Shown one piece after another: positions 19,843 to 29,463 of a DNA stretch of 64,000 nt; within the stretch, counting starts at the first letter, position 1; every line of letters begins with the position of its first letter. Where the stretch lies: the NCBI GenBank assembly GCA_029243025.1, contig JAQWSU010000045.1, positions 186,001 to 250,000 on the forward strand, in the 5' to 3' direction. Position numbers and translations under genes: made by a program. The DNA comes from Pirellulaceae bacterium. GTDB lineage: Bacteria > Planctomycetota > Planctomycetia > Pirellulales > Pirellulaceae. The notes below the pieces were generated by a model. That model worked only from the letters and a program-made list of their open reading frames with translations. It was not told the DNA's origin and searched no databases.

Positions 19843-21222
19843 TTATCGAGCGTCCGCCTTGAGTTGCTGGAAACGTTGACGCATCTCGCCAAGCTTTTTC
19901 GCGTAGTCGGGGTTTTTCGCGAGGTCAGTCTCCTCACGTGGGTCCTTCTGTAAATCGAACAATTGCTCGACGTCGTGATCCGGCCAATACATATATTTAA
20001 ACTCTTTGCGCACGAGTGCTTCGGAGGCGGGAATAAAATCCGCATTTCGAAACGTCGGATGCTCGTAAAAGAATTCCGTGCGCCACTGCGGTTTCTGCTG
20101 GGCGAGATAGAGTGGTGCGATGTCGCGTCCTTGCATCCGTTCCGGGCTTGAAATACCGGCGGCGTTGAGGATTGTTGGGGCAAGGTCGACGCTGAGCGTG
20201 AAGTCGTCATTCGTCGCACCCTGTTGGGATTTTTCCATCCGTGGATCTCGTATGATCAGCGGCACGCGAATGCTTTCCTGATGGGGATACCACTTGTCCG
20301 CCAGGCCATGCTCACCATGATAGTAGCCGTTGTCTGTCGTGAAGATCACGAGTGTCTTATCGAGCACGCCCTGCTGTCTGAGTTCGTCCAGCACGGCGCC
20401 ACAAGTCGAGTCAACCTCGCTCGCCATACGGTAATAGTTTTTCATCATCCTTTGGTACTTGTCGGGATCATCGAAACGCCAGTGCCAGCGATTACGGCCT
20501 TCATTTTTCTCGTCGAAAAATTCCGGCAGACGCTCCCAAGAAGCCTCGGTTGCGTTGGGCGGAACAGGAATCGCAACATCCTTGTACCGCTGCATCGATT
20601 CGGGTTGAGGCAGGAACTGGTCCTTGTGCTGGTCCTCTGCGTGAGTCGCGAAAAACGCGACTGTCAGATAGAAAGGCTTGTCTTGGGGTCGCGTCTTGAG
20701 GAACTGGAGTGCATCCCGTTCGTTGCGTTGAGTCACGTGGATCTTACCGCCCGGACTGTTCTTGTCTTGGTACCAATGTCGGCCGTGATAAACCGTGGAA
20801 AAATCCCACTTATCCTTCGGGAACGGTGCGTTGTGCCACTTCCCCACATGCCCAAGGTAATAGCCGTTTTCACGTAGTAAACCTGGATAGGTTTCCTCCC
20901 ACGGAGTCTTCCACATGATAAACCGGTCAGCCCCGTGCCGTGACATCCACTGACCAGTATAAAGATTGGCTCGGCTAATCCCACAAATCGAGGTGGTGAC
21001 GCAGTTGTGAGTAAACCGCATACCCTGTTCGGCGAGTGCATCAAGCGTCGGTGTCTCGACGACTGGATTTCCCGCGCAGCCAAGCGTGTCATGCCGCCAA
21101 TCGTCCGCGTAGAGCACAACAATGTTCATCGGATCGGCAGCTTGGCTCAACCCGGTCAGCAGACTCATGCTGAGAAAAGAAACATTCGCAATCAACTTCA
21201 ATGAAGGTTTTATGTTGATCAT
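19843..21222 (-). CDS. Iduronate-2-sulfatase-like sulfatase with C-G-I-S-R motif
   Basis: A 459-residue exported sulfatase that resembles the iduronate-2-sulfatase-like planctomycete group by its [10 protein letters not shown] start and [12 protein letters not shown] region. The catalytic motif reads C80-G-I-S-R84: cysteine and arginine are present, but isoleucine stands where proline or alanine is normal. Metal motifs are ADDWRHD and [14 protein letters not shown] 21222 is chosen because it opens a signal peptide and has AAGAG upstream; the longer frame would begin with GTG and add a charged, non-signal segment. It is 115 bp from the preceding sulfatase gene. The motif change could affect formylglycine formation, or may simply be typical of this subfamily. 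Confidence 0.88.
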   Translation of the reverse strand: MINIKPSLKLIANVSFLSMSLLTGLSQAADPMNIVVLYADDWRHDTLGCAGNPVVETPTLDALAEQGMRFTHNCVTTSICGISRANLYTGQWMSRHGADRFIMWKTPWEETYPGLLRENGYYLGHVGKWHNAPFPKDKWDFSTVYHGRHWYQDKNSPGGKIHVTQRNERDALQFLKTRPQDKPFYLTVAFFATHAEDQHKDQFLPQPESMQRYKDVAIPVPPNATEASWERLPEFFDEKNEGRNRWHWRFDDPDKYQRMMKNYYRMASEVDSTCGAVLDELRQQGVLDKTLVIFTTDNGYYHGEHGLADKWYPHQESIRVPLIIRDPRMEKSQQGATNDDFTLSVDLAPTILNAAGISSPERMQGRDIAPLYLAQQKPQWRTEFFYEHPTFRNADFIPASEALVRKEFKYMYWPDHDVEQLFDLQKDPREETDLAKNPDYAKKLGEMRQRFQQLKADAR

Positions 21223-21337
21223 AGTTATCTCTTGTGATCTCTCTATTCTTTTGGAAGATTTGCTTCGCACTGTTTCAATTTCCGCTCACAACCATGCGAG
21301 CAAATTCGCCCATTTTGCTCAGCAACGCCGCTGAATT

Positions 21338-22978
21338 CTATTCCCTGGATCCTGTCGACCTTTCTCGCTGCGGCTTGAGGAACAACGCGTCCAACTGCTC
21401 GAGCGTAAGCCTTTCTTGCGGCTGTTCCAAAACAGTCGGATTGTAGTTTTCATCCGCTTTAATTTCCTCAAGTCCAACCTTCAAACGATGAACGATATCC
21501 GGGTGTTTCCGGTAAAGGTTGTCGGCTTCGCCCAAGTCGACTTCCAAGTTGTAGAGTTGAGCTGGGGGCGCTCCGACTTGCGGTTTCGGCCAAGGGCGTT
21601 TCTTGATAAATTCTCCATAACCACAATCCCCCTGACCTTCGATCAGCTTCCATTTGCCAGCCCGAATCGAGATGGCTCCCGTCCCACCACTCGACAAAAC
21701 CACAGGGCGTTCGGGGTGCGGCAACGCTTGCCCGAGCAAAGCAGGAAGTACATTGTAGCTGTCCGGAGCCGTACCCGTCGGTAAATCCTTGCCGACGATC
21801 GCCGCAAAGGTGGCCAACATGTCGGTCGTAGAAATAATTTCCTGGGAACGAATCCCTGACCTGATTTTGCTGGGCCACTTTGCCAAGAATGGAACTCGAA
21901 TCCCGCCTTCGACCAGATCCCCCTTGCCGCCACGCAGGACAGAACCGCAGGGCTGATGACCGTTGAAGTTCCGAGTGTACCCACCGTTATCACTTGTAAA
22001 AATGACGAGTGTGTTTTCAGCCAGGCCCAGACGATCGATCGTTTGAAGAATCACACCAACCGACCAGTCCAATTCGTGAATCACGTCACCGTAAGGGCCT
22101 GCCTGGCTTGTTCCTTGAAAGCGGGTATTCGGCCAGTGGGTTTGGCCTTTTACACTGCGAGAACCGATATGTGGTTGCGTCGGGGTGTAGCAGAGGAAAA
22201 ATGGTTGCTGCCGTTTTGCGAGACTCTCCAGTTGTGAAACCAGCGTATCCGCAAATCGATCGATCAGTTCTTCGTCCGTCCAGCGAGCTCCCTCACCACC
22301 CTCCATCTTTCCGTAGTTCTTCGACTCGAGTTTACCGATTGGGCTGTCGGCACGGAGTCCCGCCACGCGGCGATTGTTAATGAAGACATAAGGCGGAAAG
22401 CTGTTGGCCACGGGGATCACGTAAGAGTACTCAAAGCCATTCTCAAACGGACCAGGTTTCAGCTCGCCATTCCAATCCGGCCCGCCTGCTCGCGTCTCCC
22501 AATAATTCGGAGCCAAATCGCCACGATTATCTTCAAAGCCTTTCTCTTGGCCATAACCGAGATGCCACTTGCCAACGATCGACGTCGAATAACCAACCGA
22601 CTTCAAAAAGGAAGCGATGGTCACTCGATCTTTTTCGATCAACAACGGAGCATTGGTACTGAGGGCACTGTATTTACACCACGATCGCCAAGGATGACGG
22701 CCGGTCATCCATCCATATCGGGTTGGTGTACAGGTTGAGGCTCCGCAGTGTCCATCCGTAAAGAGGATTCCCTCTTGAGCCAGTCGATCAATGTTGGGTG
22801 TTTTGATTTTCGTAGCGCCATAACATCCAAGGTCTCCATACCCCATGTCATCCGCCAAAATAAAAATGATGTTGGGCGGTTCTGTCTGCCCAGTTTCTCG
22901 CTCAATGCCTACGATGGTTGCCGTGTTCAGGAGCAACAGAGTGACCGTCAAGCCCGCTGCATTCAGTTGGTCGATCAT
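21338..22978 (-). CDS. Arylsulfatase A-like sulfatase, exported
   Basis: A 546-residue sulfatase with a signal peptide of about 25 residues. The motif C83-T-P-T-R87 (followed by YGWMTGRHPWRS) is canonical. LADDMGYGDLGCYG and TSDNGGYTRN supply the metal-binding residues, and the VEGGIRVPFLAKWP strand is well conserved. Length and motif wording resemble the arylsulfatase A-type enzymes abundant in Rhodopirellula-like genomes. It is the fourth of six adjacent minus-strand sulfatase genes. The 115-bp and 54-bp gaps on either side could allow co-transcription. Confidence 0.92.
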   Translation of the reverse strand: MIDQLNAAGLTVTLLLLNTATIVGIERETGQTEPPNIIFILADDMGYGDLGCYGATKIKTPNIDRLAQEGILFTDGHCGASTCTPTRYGWMTGRHPWRSWCKYSALSTNAPLLIEKDRVTIASFLKSVGYSTSIVGKWHLGYGQEKGFEDNRGDLAPNYWETRAGGPDWNGELKPGPFENGFEYSYVIPVANSFPPYVFINNRRVAGLRADSPIGKLESKNYGKMEGGEGARWTDEELIDRFADTLVSQLESLAKRQQPFFLCYTPTQPHIGSRSVKGQTHWPNTRFQGTSQAGPYGDVIHELDWSVGVILQTIDRLGLAENTLVIFTSDNGGYTRNFNGHQPCGSVLRGGKGDLVEGGIRVPFLAKWPSKIRSGIRSQEIISTTDMLATFAAIVGKDLPTGTAPDSYNVLPALLGQALPHPERPVVLSSGGTGAISIRAGKWKLIEGQGDCGYGEFIKKRPWPKPQVGAPPAQLYNLEVDLGEADNLYRKHPDIVHRLKVGLEEIKADENYNPTVLEQPQERLTLEQLDALFLKPQRERSTGSRE

Positions 22979-23032
22979 CGGATGGTCCTGTGTGCTCTTA
23001 GCTTATTGCGTAAATCCTTCGGCAACCCCAAC

Positions 23033-24856
23033 TCATGGAGACGGTTGGTGAATCTCGCTGCCTTCAGCCTTGGAGGACTCGAAGGGATGTGAGTTTAATG
23101 TCAGTACGAGAGAATGGATATCTGCAACGGCCGAGCCTGGTAGATCACTCGCTTGCAAGGTCAGGATGCCCGGACCTTGCTTTAGCTTAATCGTGCCAAG
23201 ATTAAGAGGCTTGAAATCTTTCACAAATGATTCCGAAGCTCGAGCAGTACGGTCAAATTCTTCGCCGACCAGCGGTGGATCAAATGCCTCCTCAACCTGG
23301 GCGCGACCGTTACCACCGGTCGACATCTTGATGTGGATTGTTGACCCGACATTCTTTGGCGCACAGGTATAATAGGCGACTGCTTGGTAACTCCCTGCCG
23401 TCCCGACATTCACGTCCCAGGTGATGCGATCTTCGCTGCTCGTCCAATTCGTGAAAAAAGAATGATTCGGTGCCCTATTGCTTCTCTGGATATTCCCTAC
23501 GTAATTCCCATCTCGGGCAGGCAGCGTGGTGATCGGGCCATAACCGACATGAAAAGGACGTGCCTTACTAGCTTGTAACTGTGGCACCATCTCCCGGGAA
23601 AAATCGGCTGCAACTTTCTTGAGTTCACGAGTCAACTCAGGAAACTGTTCCGACACATCCGCACGCTGTCCTGGGTCGACCTCCATATCGTAGAGACAGG
23701 CGTCACTGTCGAGCCGATATTGTTGGGTGCGCACACTGACTTCGGCCGTGTTGCCTTTCCTACCTCGCTTAATAGAGATCAACATCCGCTCTGGCCAGTC
23801 TTGAGTTTTCCCAAGAAGCAAAGACTTGATGCTGATGCCGTCCAATGTTTTTTTGCCCACGGGCTCGATGCCGGCCATATCCGCCAAGGTCGGCAAAAGA
23901 TCGATAGCCCCGGCAATTTCCCGTACCTTTTCCCCGGCAGGGATATGCCCAGGCCAGCGTGCCAAGAAGGGCACGCGTACACCGCCTTCATCGATCGCTC
24001 CTTTCCGACCCTTCATCCCATCATTCCACCGGTTAGAGTTGGGACCATTATCAGAAAAATAGAGCACAATCGTGTTTTCAGCGATCCCCAGTTCGTCCAA
24101 TTTCTCGAGTACGCGTCCCACATTCCAGTCGATGTTTTCGCACATCGCCAGCGCTGCCCTGGTCTTAGGCACATCCTCTTTTTCTGGATCGCGATGCTTG
24201 AGCTTCAATCGCTTGTCTGCGAACTTGTCATAAAAACGGTCAGGCACCTGCATCGGTGAGTGCGGAGTATTGTAGGGCAGATAGCAGAAGAATGGCTGGT
24301 TGCGATTTGCTTCGATAAATTCGAGCGCATGCGTGGTGAAGTCATCAACGATATAACCCTCACCTCTAACCGGCTTACGGTTTTTGTCCATTGGCGCGTC
24401 AAAATACAAACCCCAGTGGCCTGAAGTAAAGCCGTAGAATTCATCAAAGCCTCGATCATTGGGATGCAAAGGCGGCTGAGTTCCGTTGTGCCATTTCCCA
24501 AACGCGCCCGTCGCGTATCCTGCCGACTTGAATGTATCGGCGATCGTACTCTCATCAGCATTTAGCCTGCCTTCTCCCCGGCTGACACCACTTACTCCTG
24601 TCCTAGGATAGTAGCGCCCAGTAAGAAACTCCGCACGGGTAGGTGCACACACATTACAGACATAAAATCGATCCAGGATGGTGCCATCTTTCGCCAGGGA
24701 ATCGATATTTGGTGTGCTAATATTGAGATTCCCATTTGCACTCAGGTCCCCCCAGCCCTGGTCGTCGGCCAAAAAGACAATCACGTTCGGTCGCTCTACT
24801 GCGGTTGCGGAGAGGGCAAAAAGCGAGACGAATCCAAGAACATAAACCCGAAGCAT
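23033..24856 (-). CDS. Arylsulfatase with C-terminal carbohydrate-binding-like domain
   Basis: A 607-residue exported sulfatase. The signal peptide is residues 1-19; the catalytic motif is C70-A-P-T-R74 (then AEFLTG); metal motifs are ADDQGWGD and FSDNGPNSNRW. After the catalytic domain, residues about 455-595 form a beta-sandwich resembling CBM6 or DUF5077-type modules (ITWDVNVGTAGSY, VAYYTCAPKNVGS, GPGILTLQA). It probably holds the enzyme on its polysaccharide. ATG 24856 is preferred over an upstream start because GGGAG precedes it and the signal peptide begins there; the 52 extra residues of the longer form look non-native. It is 54 bp from the preceding sulfatase gene. Confidence 0.9.
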   Translation of the reverse strand: MLRVYVLGFVSLFALSATAVERPNVIVFLADDQGWGDLSANGNLNISTPNIDSLAKDGTILDRFYVCNVCAPTRAEFLTGRYYPRTGVSGVSRGEGRLNADESTIADTFKSAGYATGAFGKWHNGTQPPLHPNDRGFDEFYGFTSGHWGLYFDAPMDKNRKPVRGEGYIVDDFTTHALEFIEANRNQPFFCYLPYNTPHSPMQVPDRFYDKFADKRLKLKHRDPEKEDVPKTRAALAMCENIDWNVGRVLEKLDELGIAENTIVLYFSDNGPNSNRWNDGMKGRKGAIDEGGVRVPFLARWPGHIPAGEKVREIAGAIDLLPTLADMAGIEPVGKKTLDGISIKSLLLGKTQDWPERMLISIKRGRKGNTAEVSVRTQQYRLDSDACLYDMEVDPGQRADVSEQFPELTRELKKVAADFSREMVPQLQASKARPFHVGYGPITTLPARDGNYVGNIQRSNRAPNHSFFTNWTSSEDRITWDVNVGTAGSYQAVAYYTCAPKNVGSTIHIKMSTGGNGRAQVEEAFDPPLVGEEFDRTARASESFVKDFKPLNLGTIKLKQGPGILTLQASDLPGSAVADIHSLVLTLNSHPFESSKAEGSEIHQPSP

Positions 24857-25117
24857 CTGCAACTCCCATGGCTTGATGAATGGTTTCACAGTGGATCGTC
24901 TACCGGGAGCAAATCTCACCAACGCTTGAAATAATTGCGCCCACCCTCTGGCGTTCGTAGTTGCGACAGTTAGGTGCCCGAGTGCCATCTGTGTAGTATT
25001 CCAAGCATCCATCGATTTGAATTTACTTTTATTTCGTCGGCTGCACTTAAATGAATCACGTTGCCCGCAATTCGGCCAGACTCCAGTTGCTATTCGTGGA
25101 ACGACGGCATTATGAAT

Positions 25118-26476
25118 TCAGTCGTAGCTGGTGATAACTTGTCGCTCTTTGACAGGCCACCATGCGTCAATCTTGGCAGCGAGATCAGCGACGACTTCGG
25201 GATGTTGTTTGGCAACGTTTTGCTTTTCGTGGGGATCCTTTGACAGATCAAAGAGTTGCGGACGTTTTTCGGTTCGAGGATGGCTGCTCTGATAACGATT
25301 CACCTCACCGTCGTATGTCAAAAGCAATTTCCATTTCCCCTCGATTCGCCAGCGATAAAGTAGCGAAGCTTCTGGATTTTCGATATCCGCAATATCGTGC
25401 GCGAATCCCTCACCGAAGATACCTGATCGCTCAATCGGACGATCGTGCTGGAGATTGTCCAAGATATTTAAACCGGGTAATTCATCAGGTGTCCGAGCAC
25501 CGGCTGCGGCAAGCACAGTAGGAAACAGATCAATCGACGAAACCAACTCGGAACGCTTGGTCGGTTTAAGTCCGCCGTTTGGCCAAGCGAACATGATGGG
25601 CGTTCGGGTACCACCTTCATACGGACTCTGCTTGGATCGCAGAGCATAGGCGGAACGATCAGTTCGATTGATCCAGCCATTGTCCGTTACATAAACGATC
25701 AGCGTATCGTCTCTGATTCCGCGTTCCTCGAGCATGTCGATCAGCTGACCACAAGTTTCGTCAAACCACTCACAGTTGGCGTAGTACTTTGCGACAGGCA
25801 GAGGGTGTCCTTGTGCCTTGTATCTCTTCAGAATACGCTCCGGAGGATTGTGCGGCGTATGCGGAAGAAAAACGCCATACCAGAGAAAGAACGGTTTCTT
25901 CTCTTCGATGGCATGGTCAACAAATGCTTCAATCGGTTCCATCCCCTGCCGACCAATTTTCAGGCCATCATCACCATGGCGACCGCCAGGTTTCGGAAAC
26001 CCGCGAGTCATTCCATGGGTGAATCCCCCGCGTTGGAAACTTCCTTCCCACCATTTCCCGCTCTGGTGGCTGAGATAACCTCGTTCGGACAACAGTTTAG
26101 GCAGCGTCTCGAACTGATCGAGATAGGAAATAAGTTGGGCACGGCGTTGATGGTAAAGGTCTGTATCGGGCTTGGCATGTTTGGGAGAAGGATCGTTACC
26201 TGTGATTCCATGTCGGTGCGTGAACTGTCCCGTTGCCAGTGTTGCCAGCGAAGGTCGACAAAGAGCAGTTGGAACATATCCGCGTTCGAAACGAACACTC
26301 TCTGCTGCCAACTTATCCAGATTGGGAGTCTTGATATGAGGATGCCCCATGAAACCGTAATCGGTCCATGCCTGGTCGTCGGAAATGATGTAAACAATGT
26401 TGGGCGATGTGTCGGCTATCGCGCCAGAACAACTGACAATCAAGGTCCATAGACCAAAGAGGAATCGTGTCTTCAT
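25118..26476 (-). CDS. Sulfatase-family protein with atypical C-R-P-S-L motif
   Basis: A 452-residue exported protein with a sulfatase fold: signal peptide (1-21), ISDDQAWTD metal strand, VTDNGWINRTD second metal motif and an EGGTRTPIMFAWP strand. At the formylglycine position it reads C73-R-P-S-L77 (then ATLATGQFTHRHG); the codons are tgt cga cct tcg ctg. The arginine that normally ends C-x-P-x-R, and that contacts the cysteine or formylglycine, is replaced by leucine. It may be a distinct subfamily with a different maturation requirement, or a hydrolase no longer acting as a classical sulfatase. It stands 261 bp from the neighbouring sulfatase and about 400 bp from the DUF1501 gene, so it may be transcribed on its own. 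Confidence 0.85.
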   Translation of the reverse strand: MKTRFLFGLWTLIVSCSGAIADTSPNIVYIISDDQAWTDYGFMGHPHIKTPNLDKLAAESVRFERGYVPTALCRPSLATLATGQFTHRHGITGNDPSPKHAKPDTDLYHQRRAQLISYLDQFETLPKLLSERGYLSHQSGKWWEGSFQRGGFTHGMTRGFPKPGGRHGDDGLKIGRQGMEPIEAFVDHAIEEKKPFFLWYGVFLPHTPHNPPERILKRYKAQGHPLPVAKYYANCEWFDETCGQLIDMLEERGIRDDTLIVYVTDNGWINRTDRSAYALRSKQSPYEGGTRTPIMFAWPNGGLKPTKRSELVSSIDLFPTVLAAAGARTPDELPGLNILDNLQHDRPIERSGIFGEGFAHDIADIENPEASLLYRWRIEGKWKLLLTYDGEVNRYQSSHPRTEKRPQLFDLSKDPHEKQNVAKQHPEVVADLAAKIDAWWPVKERQVITSYD

Positions 26477-26875
26477 GGGTAGGATCTTTCGAGATGGTGT
26501 TCGGGGCGTGGTTGAAGAGAGCTTCGCGTTTTGGGGTCGCTTGGGGGCACCCTCTCAAAGCTCGGATTGTCGAGGCTGGTTTGCCAGTTTGATTGATTGG
26601 TATCGTCGGCGATCTCGCAAGGCAACTCTTCGAATTGCAAATCAAGGACTGCTGTGATGGCAGCAAGATGATTGTAACAGCTCAATGCGAACAATGGCTC
26701 GATTTATTTCGCGATGGGCGAGCTAATGCAACTGCCTTCTCGAGCGATTTTCAGGTTGTGGGTTGGCGACACAAGTTGCCCTGATTCGTCACGCCAAGGG
26801 GCGCTTCGATCGATTGCCAATCTCGGTCACTTTCTTGTCGGAGTGAAGTCCAACAACAAAATGCTCTTGAAGAGA
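26477..26875. other. Intergenic region between DUF1501 and sulfatase genes
   Basis: A stretch of 399 bp. A 73-codon minus-strand frame (26473-26694) has an ATG but no family resemblance, no good ribosome-binding site, and overlaps the start of the sulfatase gene. No hairpin terminator or repeat was found. I would not annotate a gene here. Confidence 0.35.
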
Positions 26876-28321
26876 TTATGCAATAATCTCTTCCACCACT
26901 CGACCGGCGACGTCGGTCAGTCGGAACGGACGTCCGTGATGGGCAAAGGTTAGCCGTTCGTGATTGAGCCCCATCAGATGGAGCATCGTGGCGTGCAGAT
27001 CGTTGATGTGAACATGCCCTTCGACGCCGTAGTAACCAAAGTCGTCGGTTTGCCCGTGCGTGACGCCGCCTTTGACGCCGCCGCCGGCCATCCACATCGT
27101 GAAGCCGTGATGATTGTGCTCGCGACCGTCACCATTTTGTGCGTGAGGCGTCCGACCAAACTCACCGCCCCACAAAACGAGTGTGTCGTCGAGCAGGCCA
27201 CGTGATTTCAGATCGGAAAGCAGGCCAGCAACCGGCTTGTCAGAGACGGCACAACGATCGGGCAATCCCGTGGCGATCTTATTGTGATGGTCCCAACCGC
27301 CAAGCGAGACTTGCACGAATCGCACGCCTGCCTCAGCAAAACGTCTCGCCAACAAGCACTGCCGCCCGAAGCTGTCGGTTGGCTCTTCCCCCACACCGTA
27401 CAGAGCGAGCGTTTCTTTCGACTCATTTGCCAGATTGACCAGCTTCGGAGTCTCCGTTTGCATGCGAAAGGCGAGCTCGAACGATGCAATCACACCCTCC
27501 ATCTGTTGATCCGTCTCCAATCGCTTGAGTTGCTGTCGGTTCATCTGCTGAATCAGATCGATGCGATGTCGCTGGATATCTTTTGGCAAAGAGGAATCGG
27601 TCAAGTGCCGAATGGGAGCCTTGTCCGCCGAAGACCCCACATGCTGGATCGCGGTGCCCTGATGAATTGCCGGCAGAAACGCACTGCTGTAATTACGTTC
27701 GCCTTCCTTGGGAAGAATCGTAATGTAGCTCGGCAATTGCTGGTTTTCAGTTCCGAGTCCATAGGAGAGCCAAGCGCCCATGGAGGGTACCGTGTCAAAC
27801 AGATTGCCAGTGTGCAATTGCCGAATCGCAACCGGATGGTTCGGGCTGTCAGCCTCGACTGCTCGCAAGACACACAGGTCATCGGCATGCCTAGCCGTGT
27901 GGGGTAACAGTTCGCTCATATAGAGTCCGCTTTCGCCGGCGTGCCGAAAGCCGGAAACCGGCCCCAAGAGTTTCGTGTCGTCGAGACCAACAGTCGCTTC
28001 GGTCGTGGGCAGCTCGTACGGCAAACCTCCGCCAGATCCTTTTGCCAATTGCGGCTTGTAATCGAAGAGGTCCATCTGCGATGGACCGCCTGACATGAAC
28101 AGAAAAATGATCCGTTTGGCTTTGGGCGGAAAGTGAGTTGGCTTCGCACCTAATGCAGATCCACTCGCTGAGGTAACTGGCGAGGCTTGGAGCTGCTGCT
28201 GAAGCATGCCGCTTAGCGCCAAAGCGCCAAACCCGCAGCTTGTTGTCCGCAGAAAGCTGCGACGACTCGTCTTGTGATGGGTCGGTTTCATCGATTTTTC
28301 GGCCGAGTGTGAGTGATTCAT
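26876..28321 (-). CDS. DUF1501 family Tat-exported protein
   Basis: A 481-residue DUF1501 protein, a family in the alkaline-phosphatase/sulfatase-like superfamily that is very common in planctomycetes. A twin-arginine signal is visible near the N-terminus (TSRRSFLRTTSCGFGALALSG, about residues 18-38). Family motifs follow: IFLFMSGGPSQMDLFDYKP, then VLWGGEFGRTPHAQ and GREHNHHGFTMWMAGGG near the C-terminus. The biochemical function is unknown; a metal-dependent hydrolase has been suggested. The ATG at 28321 overlaps the stop of the upstream GntR gene as ATGA, which points to translational coupling. The usual partner in planctomycetes (DUF1549/DUF1553 cytochrome-like protein) is absent from this neighbourhood. 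Confidence 0.9.
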   Translation of the reverse strand: MNHSHSAEKSMKPTHHKTSRRSFLRTTSCGFGALALSGMLQQQLQASPVTSASGSALGAKPTHFPPKAKRIIFLFMSGGPSQMDLFDYKPQLAKGSGGGLPYELPTTEATVGLDDTKLLGPVSGFRHAGESGLYMSELLPHTARHADDLCVLRAVEADSPNHPVAIRQLHTGNLFDTVPSMGAWLSYGLGTENQQLPSYITILPKEGERNYSSAFLPAIHQGTAIQHVGSSADKAPIRHLTDSSLPKDIQRHRIDLIQQMNRQQLKRLETDQQMEGVIASFELAFRMQTETPKLVNLANESKETLALYGVGEEPTDSFGRQCLLARRFAEAGVRFVQVSLGGWDHHNKIATGLPDRCAVSDKPVAGLLSDLKSRGLLDDTLVLWGGEFGRTPHAQNGDGREHNHHGFTMWMAGGGVKGGVTHGQTDDFGYYGVEGHVHINDLHATMLHLMGLNHERLTFAHHGRPFRLTDVAGRVVEEIIA

Positions 28322-29082
28322 TGAGACCGGCTGTTTTCGCCGTTCATCGGAGGAGGATCTCGCAGTTCATCCAGCAAACTGTTGTAAGCCGGGCGAATAT
28401 GGTCTCGCATTTCTCGTGTCGCCTGTTCCGCGTCACCTGCCACCAGAGCAGAATAGATCCTTGCATGTGAACCTTTCGTCTGCTCTCGGCGATTCTCTGA
28501 CCAGCGAATTCTCGCTAAATTGGGCTGTAACTTTCTCAAAAGCGAATCAAGCAACGCAGCCATCAAGCTATTTCCCGATAGCCGTCCAATCTCGACATGA
28601 AATTCAATGTCAAGCTCAGCAAATTTGGGTGATGCGGTTGAAATCGGAATTGCTGCCATGTCTTCGAGAATTTGCCGTAATCGGAGCAACTCCGGAAGCT
28701 CTCTTCGTTCCGCCGCGCGAGCGACCATCGTCACCTCCAGCACTTCCCGTGTTTCGAATACATGAAATAGGTTGTGGTCTTGCTGATCCATCAAGCCCTC
28801 GAATTCGCGGCCAAGATCGACTCCTGTCGACTGCCAATCTTCATCACCGTTATTGGATTGGACGATCGCACCGACACGAGGAAGCACCTTGACGAAGCCC
28901 TTGCCCTGGGCGTCCAACAAAGCGTCTCGCACAACGCCCGCCTTCACGCCAAACCGAACCGCCAGCTGACGAATGGGCGGGAGTCGCTCGCCATCTTTTA
29001 GACCGTTGTTCACGATCAGTTCGTCAATCTGGTCGACGATGGCGGCAGCGTCGCAGGGTCCCATTGTCATTGGATTGCCCAT
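28318..29082 (-). CDS. GntR-family (FadR-type) transcriptional regulator
   Basis: A 254-residue regulator. The N-terminal winged helix-turn-helix is visible at about residues 14-75 (LPPIRQLAVRFGVKAGVVRDALLDAQGKGFV). An all-helical FCD ligand-binding domain follows (about 105-235; LEVTMVARAAERRELPELL, ELDIEFHVEIGRLSGN, HARIYSALVAGD). FCD regulators usually sense organic acids or sugar acids and often control catabolic clusters. Its position at the head of the minus-strand island makes it a candidate regulator of the DUF1501 gene, whose start overlaps its stop by 4 bp, and perhaps of the sulfatase genes. The effector is unknown. Confidence 0.9.
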   Translation of the reverse strand: MGNPMTMGPCDAAAIVDQIDELIVNNGLKDGERLPPIRQLAVRFGVKAGVVRDALLDAQGKGFVKVLPRVGAIVQSNNGDEDWQSTGVDLGREFEGLMDQQDHNLFHVFETREVLEVTMVARAAERRELPELLRLRQILEDMAAIPISTASPKFAELDIEFHVEIGRLSGNSLMAALLDSLLRKLQPNLARIRWSENRREQTKGSHARIYSALVAGDAEQATREMRDHIRPAYNSLLDELRDPPPMNGENSRSQ

Positions 29083-29463
29083 GCAGTTCCCTTTTCCTGA
29101 TAATCAGTGGTGTGGATGCGTCGATTCTTTCTAGTTTAACGCAACTCACATCTGATCGTCAATCCAATCGCCTGATTAATCAGAGATCTCTTCGGCTTTC
29201 AAATACAGCCCAATAACGCCATATAGCGTCAGACTTATTTCCTTCAGAAAAATTAATTGTTTATCAAATTTCATGTCTGTACAATCAGCGGCAATCCCTG
29301 TGCTGGTCATTGCAGGTTGGCGAACGGATCCAGCATCAATTACGCTCGACGGGTCATTTACCCCCGTGGCGGCGGAAGAGCGCTCGATGAGAAAAGGCAA
29401 CTGGTGGAGAGGCAAGAGTCATTCTGGGTGGCAGACAATTTTATATGTGATTGGATTGAGACC
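29083..29463. other. Divergent intergenic region (GntR gene / PEP-CTERM gene)
   Basis: A 381-bp divergent region that must hold promoters for the minus-strand GntR gene and the plus-strand PEP-CTERM gene. It is AT-rich at 29195-29275. The plus-strand frame of the downstream gene stays open back to 29257, but the ATG at 29464 starts the signal peptide, so the upstream part is taken as leader. No clear GntR operator palindrome was identified by eye. Confidence 0.4.

Noticed and set aside
26397-26694. Transposase remnant between DUF1501 and sulfatase
   Set aside because: Short frames with no motif, terminal repeats or target duplication.
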